Of a stretch of DNA of 64,000 nt, positions 33,955 through 46,185 are shown piece by piece. Below the pieces are notes generated by a model. That model was not told the origin of the DNA. It saw nothing but the letters and a program-made list of their open reading frames with translations, and searched no databases. This stretch comes from Chrysomallon squamiferum (taxonomy: Eukaryota; Mollusca; Gastropoda; Neomphalida; Peltospiridae): NCBI GenBank assembly GCA_012295275.1, contig CM022673.1, positions 12,866,288 to 12,930,287 of the forward strand, written 5' to 3'. Position 1 is the stretch's first letter. Each line of letters opens with the position of its first letter. Made by a program: the position numbers and the translations under genes.

Positions 33955-34115
33955 TTATTTCTGACAAAAAATCCACAGGAAATCTGTTACATTTTACCAC
34001 ATGAGATCTTTTTATTCGTATCTTTGTTTGGACAGTATGGCACACGCAGTAGCCTTTCACATCTAGTTGCTGATTACCTGCAGACTCAGGAAATGTTCCA
34101 GAGAATAATAAAATA
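33955..34115 (-). mobile_element. SINE core, minus strand
   Basis: Plus-strand landmarks: CAGGAAATCTGTTACATTTT then ACCACATGAGATCTTTTTAT (33976-34015), GGACAGTATGGCACACGCAG (34031-34050) and AGCCTTTCACATCTAG. They match the family order GGAAACCCGCTACATTTTTC, GGATCTTTTATATG, GACAGGATAGCACATACCAC, GGCCTTTGATATACCAG. The head is not recognisable. Confidence 0.6.
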
Positions 34116-34186
34116 GATTTGTTCTTATAGGAGATTATTATAATGGAAATTTTAATAATTCTAAACAGGACAAATAACTTTTTATA

Positions 34187-34495
34187 GAGCAATAGTTAGA
34201 ATTGGAAAATACAGTAAACTGAACAATTTATAATTTTTTTATAGAATGCTTGTTAGAATTGCAAATTATAGCAAACTAAACAGAATTTATAATTATTTTT
34301 GTAGAACAAAAAAAAAAAATAGCAAACTAAACAGAAATTGTAAAAAAAAAAAAAAAAAAATGTATAGAACACTTGTTAGAATTGGAAATTATAGCAAATT
34401 AAACAATTTATAAAATTTTTATAGAGCACTTGTTAGAATGGAAAACAACAGCTAACTTAACAGACTTGATAACTGGTTTTATAGAACATTTTCTG
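34187..34495. repeat. ~62-bp array, TTGTTAGAATTG units
   Basis: Units carry TGTTAGAATTGGAAATTATA, AGCAAACTAAACA and TTTTTATAGAACACT (starts near 34193, 34250, 34373, 34432), with one partial copy and a poly(A) in between. Confidence 0.85.
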
Positions 34496-34777
34496 GTATT
34501 GTTCTTTTCAAGATGTAACAGTTTCTTCACCTCTGTCACAAGAATTTATCTCGGAGTGATCACTGGATGTCAGAGGTCACAGTAATTAATCACTGCCCCT
34601 CTGGTTGACACTAACGACTCCTCCCTTGTAGATCAGTACTTTCATCTAAAGATGATGATGCTCATTACAAGACAGGCCTACTACCTGTTTATCGTCTTCC
34701 ATGGATGAAAACATTAAAATAATAATAATAATAATTTAGTTTTATTGCTCATTTAATAACAATTTAAAACAGGGATT

Positions 34778-34808
<31 letters not shown>

Positions 34809-35690
34809 TATTGGCCATTTAACAATTTTAAAATATTATTTGTAAAGTAATCTTTTTTATAGCTTATATATTTTAGATTTTCTTTTTTTTTTTTGACAAA
34901 TACATTCTTAAAATATATGAAAGGAAAGTACATAACAATATATAATCATTCAAAATAAGGCTAATTTAAAAGATTTTTATTTTACAAAAGCTGAAGAACA
35001 TTAAAATACAAAATTTAATGTAACTTTTGGCACCAAGATTAAAGTGGTATGCTTTAAAATATATTAATGAGTAGAAATTAAAAAATAAAATAAAACTAAT
35101 GTAGCAGAACATCTATCATAAAAGAAATTTGATTATTTCAAATAAATATATGGGAGGAAATACAAGAAGATAAAAATAAGATGAAATAAAGAAAGGGGGA
35201 AAAAAAAAACCAGAATATTGCGTTGGCACAAAATCTGTTAGAACCATTTATCATTGGAAGAAAAAAAAATTTGAGAAGTTGTTGTTGGAAAATTAATCCT
35301 CTTGGTATGGTATTCACTTTAACACAATAACCAAGTGAAAAAATTAAAAACATTTAATGTCAGACTGAATCAAAGTGACAAACTGCAGATTCTTTTCTGC
35401 CTGATTTAAAATTCATGTTTTGAATTTCATGCTATGCAAATGTGCAGCCATTAATCACACAGATGAAAGGTGGTTGGGGTCTGTCTTATATGTTTCTGTT
35501 GACAAGTGGGGAAAAAAGCAAAGAAAACAAAGTTGAGAATAGTTGATTAGTTCTTTCACAAAATACTAGTATGAGCTGCAAGTCAGAGAGTAGAGAATAG
35601 AAGAATTCTAGGCAGGAATGGGTCTTTTCATATATCTGTTGAAAAACTGAGGTAGGTACTCTTAGTGAAACAATTTTCTGCAAGATGAAT
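34496..35690. other. Unique sequence and a poly(A) tract
   Basis: A moderately GC-richer unique stretch (34500-34720), an AAT run (34717-34735) and a poly(A) run (34770-34804), then AT-rich unique sequence. No gene, RNA or array was recognised. Confidence 0.45.
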
Positions 35691-36150
35691 TATTGATGAT
35701 ATTGGTAGTGAAACAATTTATTATCACCAAACCAACAGTCTACTCCGTTTTGTACTTTTGAAACCAATTCTTTTATTATTAATAAAACTGTTATGTTGGA
35801 TATTACTGAAATTTAATCTTAATTATCTGAAACAATTATCTACTCAATTTATTACTGAAACAAGTACACAGTTATGTATGTTTGAAACATCTGAACAACT
35901 GTCTACTCGATTCAGTATTTTGGAAACATCTGAACAATTAATTAATGTTGGTACAACTTTCTGTTCAAATTAGTATTTTTGAAAGAGCTAAACAATTAAT
36001 TAATGCTGAAATACTCAATTTAGTATTTTTTAAAAAGTTTTTAAACTTATTATTACTGAATCAACCATCTGGTCAACTTAGAATTTTTCAAAATTAACCT
36101 CTTATATTTATTATTACTGAAACATCTAAACAATTTACTGTTATTGAGAA
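35691..36150. repeat. Diverged ~55-65-bp array, CTGAAAC units
   Basis: Words such as TTATTACTGAAAC, GAACAATTATCTACTC and TTTAGTATTTTTGAAA recur every 50-70 bp with much divergence. The small Leu/Gln-rich frame (71 codons) follows the repeat. Confidence 0.65.
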
Positions 36151-36490
36151 AGCTTTCTAAACTGTTTTGCTGAAATGACTATCTACGAATTCCTGTTTGC
36201 TTATTGCCCATTATTTTATCTCTGGCAGGTAAAGGAGATCATATTTTTGACTAATTTGGTCTTCATTATCTACAAATCCATCCAGCATTTGAAAGTATTC
36301 ACTGTGTCAAATGTAAACCACTAGAAAGCTATATCTCACAGATAAAATCTGGCCTCCTATAGTTAAACTGCTTCTTGCAAATGCCTTCAAACAAGAACAT
36401 TAAGTTTGGAGCGATTTGGAGTATGCACTGATGGCATGCTTTCTGTTTCAGTGGTGGTCTGCAACTCCACAGCAGTTTTTCAAAACTAAA
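36151..36490. other. Unique sequence, nothing recognised
   Basis: Mixed sequence of moderate complexity. No splice or coding evidence. Confidence 0.4.
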
Positions 36491-36935
36491 ATTTTAGAGC
36501 AAGTTTTAGTAATTTTTGGATTTTATGTTTTATCCAAAAATGTTGCAGATATTGCATTTTTTTTTATAATCAGTAGCATGAAATGTAGGTTTTGCATTTT
36601 TTATATCCGTAATATTATAAAATATTTTTTTTTTTTTCCATTTTTAATAATCTATAATATTATAAAATGTATGTTTTGCATTTTAAGTAATCTGTAGTAT
36701 TATGAAATGTAGATTTTTAACTTTTTTATTTATTCTTTTTAAATAAACCATGGCATTATGAAATACAGAACTTCCTTTAATTTTTTTTTTTTTTTTTTTT
36801 ATTTTTATAATCTATTGTATTAAGAAATGTATATTTAGCATTTTTTATAATTTATAGTGTTATGAAGAATAGGTTTGGGTTTTTTTCATGTTCATTGGTA
36901 TTATGAAATGTAATTTACAATTTTGGAAATAATGT
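36491..36935. repeat. ~60-bp array, ATTATGAAATGTA units
   Basis: About seven units carry GTATTATGAAATGTAGATTT, a TTTTGCATTTTT piece and TAATCTATA (for example 36580, 36625, 36665, 36705, 36757, 36825, 36860, 36905). Poly(T) runs separate them. Confidence 0.8.
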
Positions 36936-37535
36936 TTTTCAAAACATTTTTCAAACCTTTAAACTTTCAATTCCTTTATAACAAATATAAACAAAAAAAA
37001 TAAAGTCTGAAAAGAAATTTTTTAAAACAAGAAAACAAATTTTAACCAATTTCCTCAGTTTCGCATAATCATCACTTCCAATTAAAACCAGATGGACAAA
37101 AATGGAGACTGCAAATAAGCAGCTGGTAAAGGCAAATAAAACACTTTTTTTCCTCATGATCAGTCCATTTTATTATCTAGTTTTAAAGATGCTCTAATGA
37201 TGAGGTAACCTAGCAACAAATGGCAGACATCAGCTGGAGGTTTTTGACATCAAAGAACAAATAATGTGTTTCATTATCATGAATCTTTAGGAAATTTAAT
37301 GGTTGTATTTTGAGTTTAATCTTCTGAGTGTAAAAAGTTTATAAATTAAAACACATGTGGACTGAATTTTAGTTAAAGATGAATATACAGAAAATAATTA
37401 TTTTCTTATTAATTAATAAATAATAAAATAGTGAATGTTTTTATTAACACCTCAGTAGATTATTTCACTGGCTATTTCTTGTCTGAGATAAATAATTATG
37501 TAAACATATTTTTTTTACTACTATAATCATAATAA
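36936..37535. other. AT-rich unique sequence
   Basis: No repeat array or gene recognised. The 68-codon minus-strand frame starting at 37157 looks compositional. Confidence 0.4.
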
Positions 37536-37605
37536 TCATCATCATCATCATCACCAATGCCATCATCATCATCATCATCATCACCAACATCATCATCATC
37601 ATTTA
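37536..37605. repeat. CAT trinucleotide repeat
   Basis: CATCATCATCATCATCACCA-type units in two blocks. Confidence 0.9.
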
Positions 37606-38770
37606 TTCAACAGGATTTTTAAAGAAATATTCGAAGGAATGGCTATCTTTACTACAGTATTTTTACATGTGATGCTGCCATGCTTATTATCATTTAATGT
37701 ATTTCACAGTTTGAAGATCTGTCAAACACATTTAAAATACAATCAATAGAACTGCCACACACACACCCCCACACATACAAACACACACAAGATGTACATA
37801 CAGATATCATTTTCCTGATTAATTCTCCATTTGTCTTCTTGTGCTGCTAAAACTATTGCTATTCTCAACAATAAAAAATTCAAATTCTCTCACGTATCAA
37901 CTTTCGCTGTTTATTTATATTGTCATTAAAATAATAACTAAGATATTTTAATTTTTTTACAGCTCACACATATTTTTTGATTCTGTATTTTGAATTTTGC
38001 TTCCCACAAATAAGCTTTTTTTATTCTTTGTTTTATTTTGTTTTGTGTATGTTTATTTATGTATAATAATTAACAACTCAGATTCATAGGTACAAAAATA
38101 TGTTCCTACATTTTTTTTTCTTTCACATACAATCCAGTCTGTTTTATCTTTTTAACACACTCATATGTTCTCCCCATCTATCTCTTTTTCTTTCTCTCAC
38201 TATTTTTAACTCCCCTTTTCTCTTTCTCTTTCTTTCACTCTCTGGTCTCTCCCCCCTTATTTTTTACTCTCTCATTCTCACAGACACACATATGCACACA
38301 AACAAAACACCATATCAAATTAAATCTGTATTTAACGTCATCCAATCTTATTCTGCTAAAGCTATTACAAAAAATTCAGCTTCATGGTTTTTTTCAAACC
38401 TCACAAGAGCAAAGAGTTCCATGCAGTGGATAACTCTGACATGTATTTCTCATTATGACAGAACTGCAAGATTTACATCTGGTGTCAAGTTTCAAACAAT
38501 CTGATATATTCTGAACATCTCTGCATGTAGCAATATGAATATCTCTGCACGAAGGTATAAGAATGCGCAAAAAATTCCCAACAATTTATTTCTGGGAGAA
38601 AGTAAAACAAAAAACAGAAAGAGAGGAATGTCTGTTTAACACAGAATAGCATTTTTCTCACATCATGTTTTTCTGACTGTTTCTGCTAGATTATAAATAA
38701 CTTTCATATTTTTCCCCCCTTGATATTCTTTTCTCACTCCATCAGTTACAATGTAATTGGAAACGTCAGT
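37606..38770. other. AT-rich unique sequence with a pyrimidine-rich patch
   Basis: TTTC/CTCT-rich sequence lies at 38170-38280. A 134-codon plus-strand frame (38100-38504) is open over this patch and an ordinary downstream stretch; it has no recognisable domain and a low-complexity start, so it is not called as a gene. Confidence 0.4.
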
Positions 38771-38850
38771 TTCAGCATGTCCATTGGATTTCTCAAAAGG
38801 TATGGTATGACTTGTCCTGTCTACAGAAGATGCATTTAAATGATGTAGTG
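38771..38850 (+). mobile_element. SINE core fragment, plus strand
   Basis: CCATTGGATTTCTCAAAAGG (38781-38800) is followed by TATGGTATGACTTGTCCTGT and CTACAGAAGATGCATTTAAA. The family order is CCCATTGGGCTATTTCTC, AAAGGCCGTGGTATGTG, CTATCCTGTCTGTGGG, ATGGTGCATATAAAAG. A segment between the first two is deleted. Confidence 0.5.
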
Positions 38851-38869
38851 ATAAAAGGATGATATGTTG

Positions 38870-38888
38870 TTTGTTGTTGTTGTTGTTT

Positions 38889-38955
<67 letters not shown>

Positions 38956-39260
38956 TTTTTTTTATTTTTTTTTTTTTATTTTTTTTACGGCATTGTACAT
39001 TATTTACATACTTATTTATTAAGGTGTTTTTTTCTTCTTACGATTATTATTGCTGTTCCTGTTTTTGTTATTATTATCATTTTCGTTTTTATTACTTTTA
39101 TTATTCAGCTTCTGTTTCTGCTTCTGATTCTCCTATTTGTTATCATTTATTATCATTATTAATATTTATTAATGCTGTTGTTAGTAACACATTTGTTATT
39201 ATATTATTACTGTTGCTGCTGCTGTTATTTGTCGTTCGTGTTGTTATTGTTGTTGTTTTT
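38870..39260. repeat. GTT, TTA and T-rich simple repeats
   Basis: A TTA run of about 60 bp (38893-38955), poly(T), and degenerate TTA/TTG words to 39260. The 154-codon frame is a repeat artefact. Confidence 0.85.
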
Positions 39261-39930
39261 CTTCATCCTGTACACCTAATCAATAATTTTGAACAAAGAC
39301 AAATCGACAACAATTTTCTGTAAAATTAAGTATGTAATGAGACTAATTTCTGTAAGAAAACAAACGTTACGGCGGGAAATGACAGACGTCAGGGAGTGGT
39401 CTGTGTTTAATAATTACATTCAGTTAATGATACTAGACAGAGTGATACGATAAGCAGTAGCCCAGTTTAAATATTTGATACATTAAGCTTTCAAAGCCCG
39501 AACAATTACAGATTGTAAAAGTATCACTTACCAGATGGAAACTGGCAGTTAAAATTAATGAGCTAGATTGAAGATTAATTCCCGGAAATATTTTTGGTGG
39601 AACTTTGTTTCTTTGTAGAGAATATTTTGAAAATTTATTCTAATTTATTCTAATTTAATGTACTTAACCAGAAAAGCAAATAAATAAATCTGAGTGCGTT
39701 TCATGTTTGTAACACTAACATGCTTTTGAAAAGAGAGATGGTTTAGAATAAAGTGCTTTTAATAAAAGACATTTTTTAGACGTTTCCAAGATAACATTTC
39801 AACAAATGTTCCTTGTTTATTTAATGACATGCTTTGTACTTTTGCCTAAACAGCAATTTCCCCAAAAAATAAATAATACACAAATGTACAAACCTACACT
39901 TTTATAGATATCACACTCCTCCAAAAGATG

Positions 39931-39966
<36 letters not shown>

Positions 39967-40115
39967 TATTTATACATACACGCACACAGATAAAACTATT
40001 TTCATAATGTCCTTGGCTGTCTATGATGACATTTTCCATCATTTCACTTCTGTCAACAGTAAGTCAAGAACTATCTCTCTTCCAGTCAGGAATAAATAGA
40101 TTTCAGTTGGAGACA
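39261..40115. other. Unique sequence with a possible E2F/CRE-like cluster
   Basis: GGCGGGAAA (39372-39380, reverse complement of the E2F-type TTTCCCGCC) lies next to GACGTCA (39387-39393, CRE-like). A CA run is at 39935-39961. Otherwise nothing is recognised. Two motifs by eye are weak evidence of function. Confidence 0.35.
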
Positions 40116-40200
40116 TTCTTGTAAATTCAGCAGATCTCCGTGAGGGTGGTCAGTTCTATTTATCAGCAAGTTCACGTGCATAGCTGTCAGTATTTCTTGT
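40116..40200 (+). mobile_element. Possible SINE fragment, plus strand
   Basis: AGATCTCCGTGAGGGTGGTC (40132-40151) then AGTTCTATTTATCAGCAAGT and TCACGTGCATAGCTG follow the family order from the B box to the CCAGTGCACC segment, but with many changes. Low confidence. Confidence 0.3.
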
Positions 40201-40259
40201 TTTTTTTTATTTCATAAACCATTAGATCTGATCCATTAACATTATGAGACAGATTATGC

Positions 40260-40745
40260 TAAATGAACAGACAGATAGAATGTAACATGTTGGATGTATG
40301 GATGGAAGGAAAGAAAGGGATTAATAAAAAAAATATGCATAGAAGAATGAATGGAAGAAAGGAGAGATGGACAGAAAGGTGGTGTCTTGATATATTTTAT
40401 ACAAGTTTATGTATGAGTTTGTACGTGTGTTTGTGTATGCATTTATACGTGTGGGTGTGAGATCCATATGTATATGTATAGGATGAATGAAGGGATGGGT
40501 GGAAGGATACATGAAGAGTTGGATGAAAAGATGAATGGAGGTAGAAGAATGAAAAGATATGGGAGGAATGCTGGACAGCTGGACAGAAAGAAAAATTATG
40601 ATAAAGATATATGGGAAACCTGGAATGCATGGACAGCTGGACAGATACATGTATAATAAAAACCAGTGTATATGTGTGTTTGTGAATGTGTATATTATAT
40701 GTGTGTGTGTTTGAATGTGTATATTATACGTGTGTGTATAGCATA
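40260..40745. repeat. GGAT/GAAT and TATGTG degenerate repeats
   Basis: ATGGATGGAAGG-type units (40290-40375 and 40480-40560), GGACAGCTGGACAG copies near 40571 and 40630, and TGTGTATATTATA copies near 40690 and 40720. The 204-codon minus-strand frame across this area is mostly repeat-derived. Confidence 0.7.
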
Positions 40746-41045
40746 TATATTTTGTATGTGTCCATCTTGACATTTTACATACAGACTTCCTATCTGACAA
40801 TGAAATGTCAAAGTGAAGAGTTGAAGGAAACACAGACAATGCAGTCTTGATGCAGCCACTCGGAAGTAAAGAAGACCAAATTTCCTGTAGAACTGTGACC
40901 TTGCTGCACACTGAAACAATAAACTCTGTTGACATTTGTTTTTTCTGATTTTGATCATTGCCAGAGAGAAAAGGTACAGGGGATATCCTTTCAATATGGG
41001 AGGGATTGATAGGAGGTGGTGTTTTGGAGAAGCTCTGATGTTTTC
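40746..41045. other. Unique sequence, nothing recognised
   Basis: Mixed sequence, higher complexity than its surroundings. No splice pair or known motif identified. Confidence 0.4.
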
Positions 41046-41507
41046 TAATTTTTTATTTATTTATTTATTTATTTATTTATTTGTTTGTTTGTTTGTTTTT
41101 TGGGAGTGATTTGAAGACGTTATTTTTAATATTGGTGAGAGAGGCTGTTTTTTGTTGGGTTTTTTCAAAAATGTATTTGAAGGTAAAAAATATATTTATT
41201 TTTTTTAATAAATTATTTTTATTATTATTATTATTATTTTAAATAATATACCAGAAAGAGGTATTGGTATATTTTTGTATGAATATTTGAAACAGTTTTA
41301 ATCTTTCTTTTATTTTTCTCTTTTTAAAAAAAAAAAACATTTAATGGAGCAGAAAGAATGTTTTTGAAGAAAAACATTTTTTGATAAAATGTTACTAAGA
41401 GGGTGTGGTAGTAGTTTTCATAAATTTGTGGGGGGTGGAAATATGAGCTTTATTTTTTGTATTTTGAACTTTTTTCACCCCATATTTGTTTGGGGTGAAT
41501 TTTTTTT

Positions 41508-41542
<35 letters not shown>

Positions 41543-41600
41543 AAACTGCAAGACAAGCAATGTGATTTTTTTTTTTTTTTTTTTTTTTTTTTGATCCAAC
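41046..41600. repeat. TTTA/GTTT, TTA and two long poly(T) tracts
   Basis: TTTA and GTTT units (41054-41098), a TTA run (41218-41238) and poly(T) runs at about 41504-41541 and 41566-41592, separated by a short unique stretch. Confidence 0.85.
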
Positions 41601-42335
41601 GTTTACTTAGCTGGACGCCCTGACAGAATTTGTCATTTGTTATTGTCAGTTCTCTGACACGCTGTCAAAAAAGAATTTTAAAGAAAAATAAATAATCAAA
41701 TTTCTCTCATATAAACACGAAAAAGTCAACCTGGTTTTTATATTGATTCAGTGTATTTGTTCTATGCAAAACACTACTATTGCTACTATTATTGCTACTA
41801 TCTTACCACTACTACTACTACTACTACTAATAATAATAATAATAATAACAACAACAATAATATTAACACTGAAAATACAAATATTTTTAAAATAATAATC
41901 AAATTAAATAAAAAAAAAAAATTCTTAAGGCCCTACCATATTGTCTCTGTATATTTGTTCTTGTTTAAATGCAAACCAAAAAAGAACGATAATAAAAAAA
42001 GGGAAATAAAATCAGAATTTCCTGCCATATCTCCTTTTTATCCATTTGAAATTCTGCAGGCATGCACGTGCAATCTTCACGTGTTTTTAATGAGTACAAG
42101 CAGAGGAACAAAAACTGCTGTTTCATAACAGTTTTGAAAATTTTCTTTTACAAAGATAGAAAAAATTTAATTTTTTTTTTTTTTTTTTTTTTTTAAAAAC
42201 CCTGCATGTGGCAGCTTCTTAGATTTGACTAAAAGAATGTGAAAATATGACTATAATTTCTCTAATTGTAAATTAAATTTTGTTATGGAAATAACATCCA
42301 GGATTTCTCACATCTGATGTAATTGCTAAACATTA
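41601..42335. repeat. TAC/TAA/AAC trinucleotides and AT-rich sequence
   Basis: CTACTACTACTACTA then AATAATAAT and AACAAC (41775-41870); a poly(T) at 42172-42194. The 125-codon frame begins within the trinucleotides and has no recognisable domain. Confidence 0.65.
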
Positions 42336-42339
42336 TGAA

Positions 42340-42995
42340 ATAATAATCCCAGAAGTCCTTAATTTTGATGTTTTATGAACATACCAGAAGTATGCATGAA
42401 CAGAAACCCTTAAATTTTATACAAACTGTTAGAATTTTGCTGAATAGTCCTTATATTTGACTTCATGAAAAATACAGTGAAAGTCTTTGATTTTAAATTA
42501 TTGTGATGTAATACTCGAATATATGAAAGTATGATCAGAAGTCCTTAAACCTAATCTATATAAAAAAGAAAAAAAAACCCCAAAACCGCTCCTTAACTTA
42601 GAGTTACTAAAAACTGACCAGAAATCCAGAAATCAGAGCTTTGAAAAGTCAAAAGATCTTAAATGTATAAGAACCTGACCAGAAGTCCTTAAACTCTGAG
42701 CTTTTTAAAAAAAAAAATGTATCAAAAACCTTAAACCAGAAAAAACTTTAAATGTTTTTTGTATTTTATTACAAAATGTCATAACTCTTTATTTTAGAAC
42801 TATCTTAAAGATTGGAAGAAAAAAAAGACATTAGAATTTAACTTTTAAAAACATGCACACAAAAAACAAAAAAAGATTCCTTAAAACAGAAATTTGAAAA
42901 TCAAACCAAACGACCTTAAATTCGAACTATTGAAAATTTTGGTAGCAAGTCTACAAAAACCAAACCACGAACCAGAAGTCCTTAAATGTGAGTTC
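42340..42995. repeat. Diverged array with ACCAGAAGTCCTTAAA
   Basis: ACCAGAAGTCCTTAAA or close variants recur (42349, 42384, 42533, 42619, 42677, 42735, 42968) with variable spacers, an old tandem array of roughly 60-130-bp units with deletions. Confidence 0.7.
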
Positions 42996-43234
42996 AAGCA
43001 GTAAATCCTGTCAGAGAGGTTATAGGGCAGACATGCATTCCTTTCGCCATGTTTCGTCAGGAGTGTGAAAGATGAGGCAGAACTGTGTTAGACTGTCGTT
43101 AATTGAGTGTGTAGGAAACACGGAGGTTCACACAGCCCTGGAGGTGATTGGCAATTAGTCCTGCTAAGTTTAACATGTAGCACAAATCCAGAGTACAATA
43201 TCTGCAAGACAGTAACATTTCCTGTAACAGAACA

Positions 43235-43266
<32 letters not shown>

Positions 43267-43360
43267 ACCTAAATATTTACCCACGTGTGTTTTGTTGAAA
43301 CTACTATTAGGTTATCTGAGTGCTTTTTGTTTATTGGTGATACCAAAAAAAAACAACATT
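42996..43360. other. Unique sequence with a poly(T) tract
   Basis: Slightly GC-richer (43010-43160), then a poly(T) run (43229-43262). No gene recognised. Confidence 0.4.
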
Positions 43361-43375
43361 TTTCTTCTTCTTCTT

Positions 43376-43406
<31 letters not shown>

Positions 43407-43425
43407 TTATTATTATTATTATTTA
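43361..43425. repeat. TTC then TTA trinucleotide microsatellite
   Basis: About 15 TTC units followed by TTA units. GAA/TTC tracts can form triplexes. The poly-Ser and poly-Leu frames are artefacts. Confidence 0.95.
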
Positions 43426-43568
43426 TATATACCTACACTTTATCACATACAGGACAACACAAACCTTATTTTATTTTGCATTAGTTAAGGAGCACTGACT
43501 AGAATACGAAATTTGATCTAGAGGCCATCTGCACTTCAAGAAATATTTGATTACTGAGCTACATCTTT
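43426..43568 (-). mobile_element. SINE with A-box-like head, minus strand
   Basis: Plus-strand landmarks: TATCACATACAGGACAACAC (43441-43460), GGAGCACTGACTAGAATACG then AAATTTG (43489-43515), and TTACTGAGCTACATC (43551-43565). The last is the reverse complement of GATGTAGCTCAGTAA, a very tRNA-like A box. The B box is lost. Confidence 0.6.
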
Positions 43569-43720
43569 TCCAATATGTTGGTATGTGTACACACACATGC
43601 ATGCACATACATGCTCAGACACACACACACATACATGCAAACATTCAAGACACACACACACATACACACACACACTCACACACACACAAACATTCACAAA
43701 AACCCCTCTCATTTACATAC
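43569..43720. repeat. CA-rich tract
   Basis: CACA and CATG-containing CA repeats; the 80-codon frame is an artefact. Confidence 0.8.
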
Positions 43721-44280
43721 ATCTCAGGTATGATTTTCATACATATGTTAGCAGAAATGGCTGAATGCAGTTTTGATCTTGCAATATAATTAATGTTCTA
43801 AAAATATCACACAATTCATCAAATCCTTATTCATTTCATTCCCAACTGCTCCCAACCCATTTTACAGACAGATATCTTCCTTTCTATCTTTTCTTAATCT
43901 TTTTCTAAATTACAAAATATGTTTTCTTTCAAAATGTACACTAAAAACAGCATGTCGTTTGTAGATAAGATTTTTCTATGTTGGTTTTGCCATTTATAGC
44001 TGTGACATGTAAGATAAGAAAATAAATATAAAAATGAAAAAAACTGAGAAAATAACTTCTTGGAAATGGAAGTTTAGTGTTAAAATATGGCTTGGAGAAT
44101 AAAATTTAAGTGGAATGTTGCTTGCTGCCTGTTATCCACGCTATTTGCATGTTTATGTAGAGATAAGATGAATGACATGATTAGATTGGTTCAAAGTTGT
44201 GAACAGAACACATTTATTCAGATTATCTGCAAAAAAAACAAAACAGTTTATCACAACACTTTGCTTTACCTGTCCACATT
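43721..44280. other. AT-rich unique sequence
   Basis: No repeat array, coding bias or RNA recognised. Confidence 0.4.
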
Positions 44281-44284
44281 CTTG

Positions 44285-44400
44285 AACTGAAGTGACATGG
44301 ATACTGCAGTCTTTTTTGTGGAGCATGGGGATACAGGATCAAGTCCCTCCATTGTACAGGTTAAACAATTTCTAACTGCAAGTTGCGTTTCAAAGTATAA
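44285..44400 (+). mobile_element. Possible SINE head fragment
   Basis: ACAGGATCAAGTCCCTCC (44334-44351) contains a B-box-like GGATCAAGTCC. Upstream ATACTGCAGTC could be a remnant A box, but spacing is about eight bases short. Low confidence. Confidence 0.3.
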
Positions 44401-44412
44401 TCTTTATGTAGG

Positions 44413-44415
44413 GTA

Positions 44416-44453
<38 letters not shown>

Positions 44454-44560
44454 TGTGTATGTAAATGTATATGTTTGTATGTATGTATGTGAATATGTTT
44501 GTGTGTGTATATGTATATATGTATGTGTGTATGGAAATATGTATGTATGTGTGTACATGT
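44413..44560. repeat. GT/GTAT microsatellite
   Basis: A GT run (44419-44451) then TATG/TGTG units. Frames on both strands are artefacts. Confidence 0.9.
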
Positions 44561-45645
44561 GTCATAAACACAGCTCCAATAAGCCTGTAGTCAAATTAAC
44601 TTACCTGATGAACATGACAAATGTGAGTGTACATGTTAATTTATGTATATGTGCATATGTGTGCATGTGTGTAGAGAGAGAGAGGAGTTGGACTAACTGA
44701 CAGATATAAACAGACCAATAAATAAATAGGTGGGTAGACAGACAGAGTGAGAAAAAGAAAAAGATGAAAGAAATGCTGGATACTACATCAGGATGTTAAA
44801 AGTAATATAGTAGACAGGTTAAAAAACAGAACAATTTATAGAGGAGTCAGGTAGCTTAGTACACTGACATATGGCAAAACAAATACTGGACAAAGCAAGC
44901 CAGGGTAAACACAAAAAATCAAAGTTAAATAAAATAGTTTTAAAATAAGGATATATTTACAAGACATTAGGATACAAACCAGTATAAAAATTACATACAA
45001 GGTTTGAAAAAAAGATAGAAAGGAAGATAACAAAACTGAGTAAAATAAAATAACATAAAAGTACAGAGAAATTCAGACAGATATTCTGATGAAGACATTC
45101 TTCAGAAACTTGATAAGTAACACAAAAAAAAAAAGTCTCGGACTTAGAAATGGTTTATCTTTAATTCTTTGCCACAACCACAGTCTGCTTGCCTGTAAGC
45201 TTTTAATACCTGCTTGAAGAAGCCACCTGAAATTATATACCTCAGTGGGATATTGGTGGGATTTTCTCTTCAGGTCATAAGCCACGTTCTCTGGTCTGGC
45301 ATGTCACTCTGGGGCCATGGTTTAGATTTATCAGAGGTGTCGTATTTAACCTTGGTGATAAATGTCATAGCAGTTGTGTAGGGAATAGTACCGTTGTCCA
45401 CCAATGAGGTGTGGAGTTGTTATAAATGAATTTTTATGATGATGATGATAATGATCGTGCAGTTGATGTTAGTGATGGTGATGTGACCACATAAATGATC
45501 CTCAGTAAAGCAATATTAAACAAAAGTAAAATAGTTTTAAGATAATAAATTAATACATGTATGCTGATTGCCTGTGATATATGTATGTATGAATGTTTGT
45601 TATTGACACAGATACAGACACACACACATCCACCTACACACCTAA
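44561..45645. other. Unique sequence
   Basis: Includes an A-box-like GGTAGCTTAGTACACTG at 44849-44865 without a B box, and a GC-richer unique block (45130-45420) whose GGTTTAGATTTAT word (45319-45331) resembles the head region at 46446. These might be further SINE fragments but cannot be proved by eye. No gene is called. Confidence 0.35.
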
Positions 45646-45649
45646 CCTT

Positions 45650-46185
45650 GGAAATACAGATCACATAACCTCTGAATATTCACTGAAACAGATCATGTAA
45701 CCTCAAAAGTACTCATTCAAATGCATGCTATATAACCTCAAAGCATCACTGAAACACATACCATGCAACCTCAGAATTCATTGAAACACATATCATGTAA
45801 CCTCAAAGTATTTCTTTGAAAAAGATTCCATGTAACCTAAGAGAATTCAATGAAATGCAGATCACATAACCTCAGCATATTCACTGAAATGCAGGCCATG
45901 ATTCCAGAGTATTCACTGAAATATGGACCACATAACCTCTGAGTATTTATTGAAATAGTGACCACATAACCTCTGAGTATTTATTGAAATAGTGGCCACA
46001 TAACCTCATAATATTCATGGAAACACAGGCCAAGTATACTCAAGGTATTCACTGAAACATAGACCAAGCAATCTGAGAGTATTCACTGAAACATAGACCA
46101 AGCAATCTGAGAGTATTCGTTGAAACACAGACCACATAACCTCAGCATTTATTGAAATGCAAAGCCACGTAAGCTGGGAGAATCA
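45650..46185. repeat. ~34-46-bp minisatellite, about 13 copies
   Basis: Units carry AGACCACATAACCTCAGAGT and ATTCACTGAAACA with frequent substitutions. Two adjacent units at 46044-46120 are near identical (ACATAGACCAAGCAATCTGA), showing recent local duplication. The unit loosely resembles CACATACCACGG...ATATACCAG of the SINE core, which is suggestive only. Confidence 0.85.

Noticed and set aside
38859-39323. 154-codon plus-strand frame
   Set aside because: Made of TTA, TTTTT and TTG repeats (poly-Tyr, Phe and Leu).
40321-40935. 204-codon minus-strand frame, the longest in the window
   Set aside because: Two thirds derive from GGAT/GAAT and TATGTG repeats. The remaining ~60 codons match no family I know and have no clear splice or promoter context.
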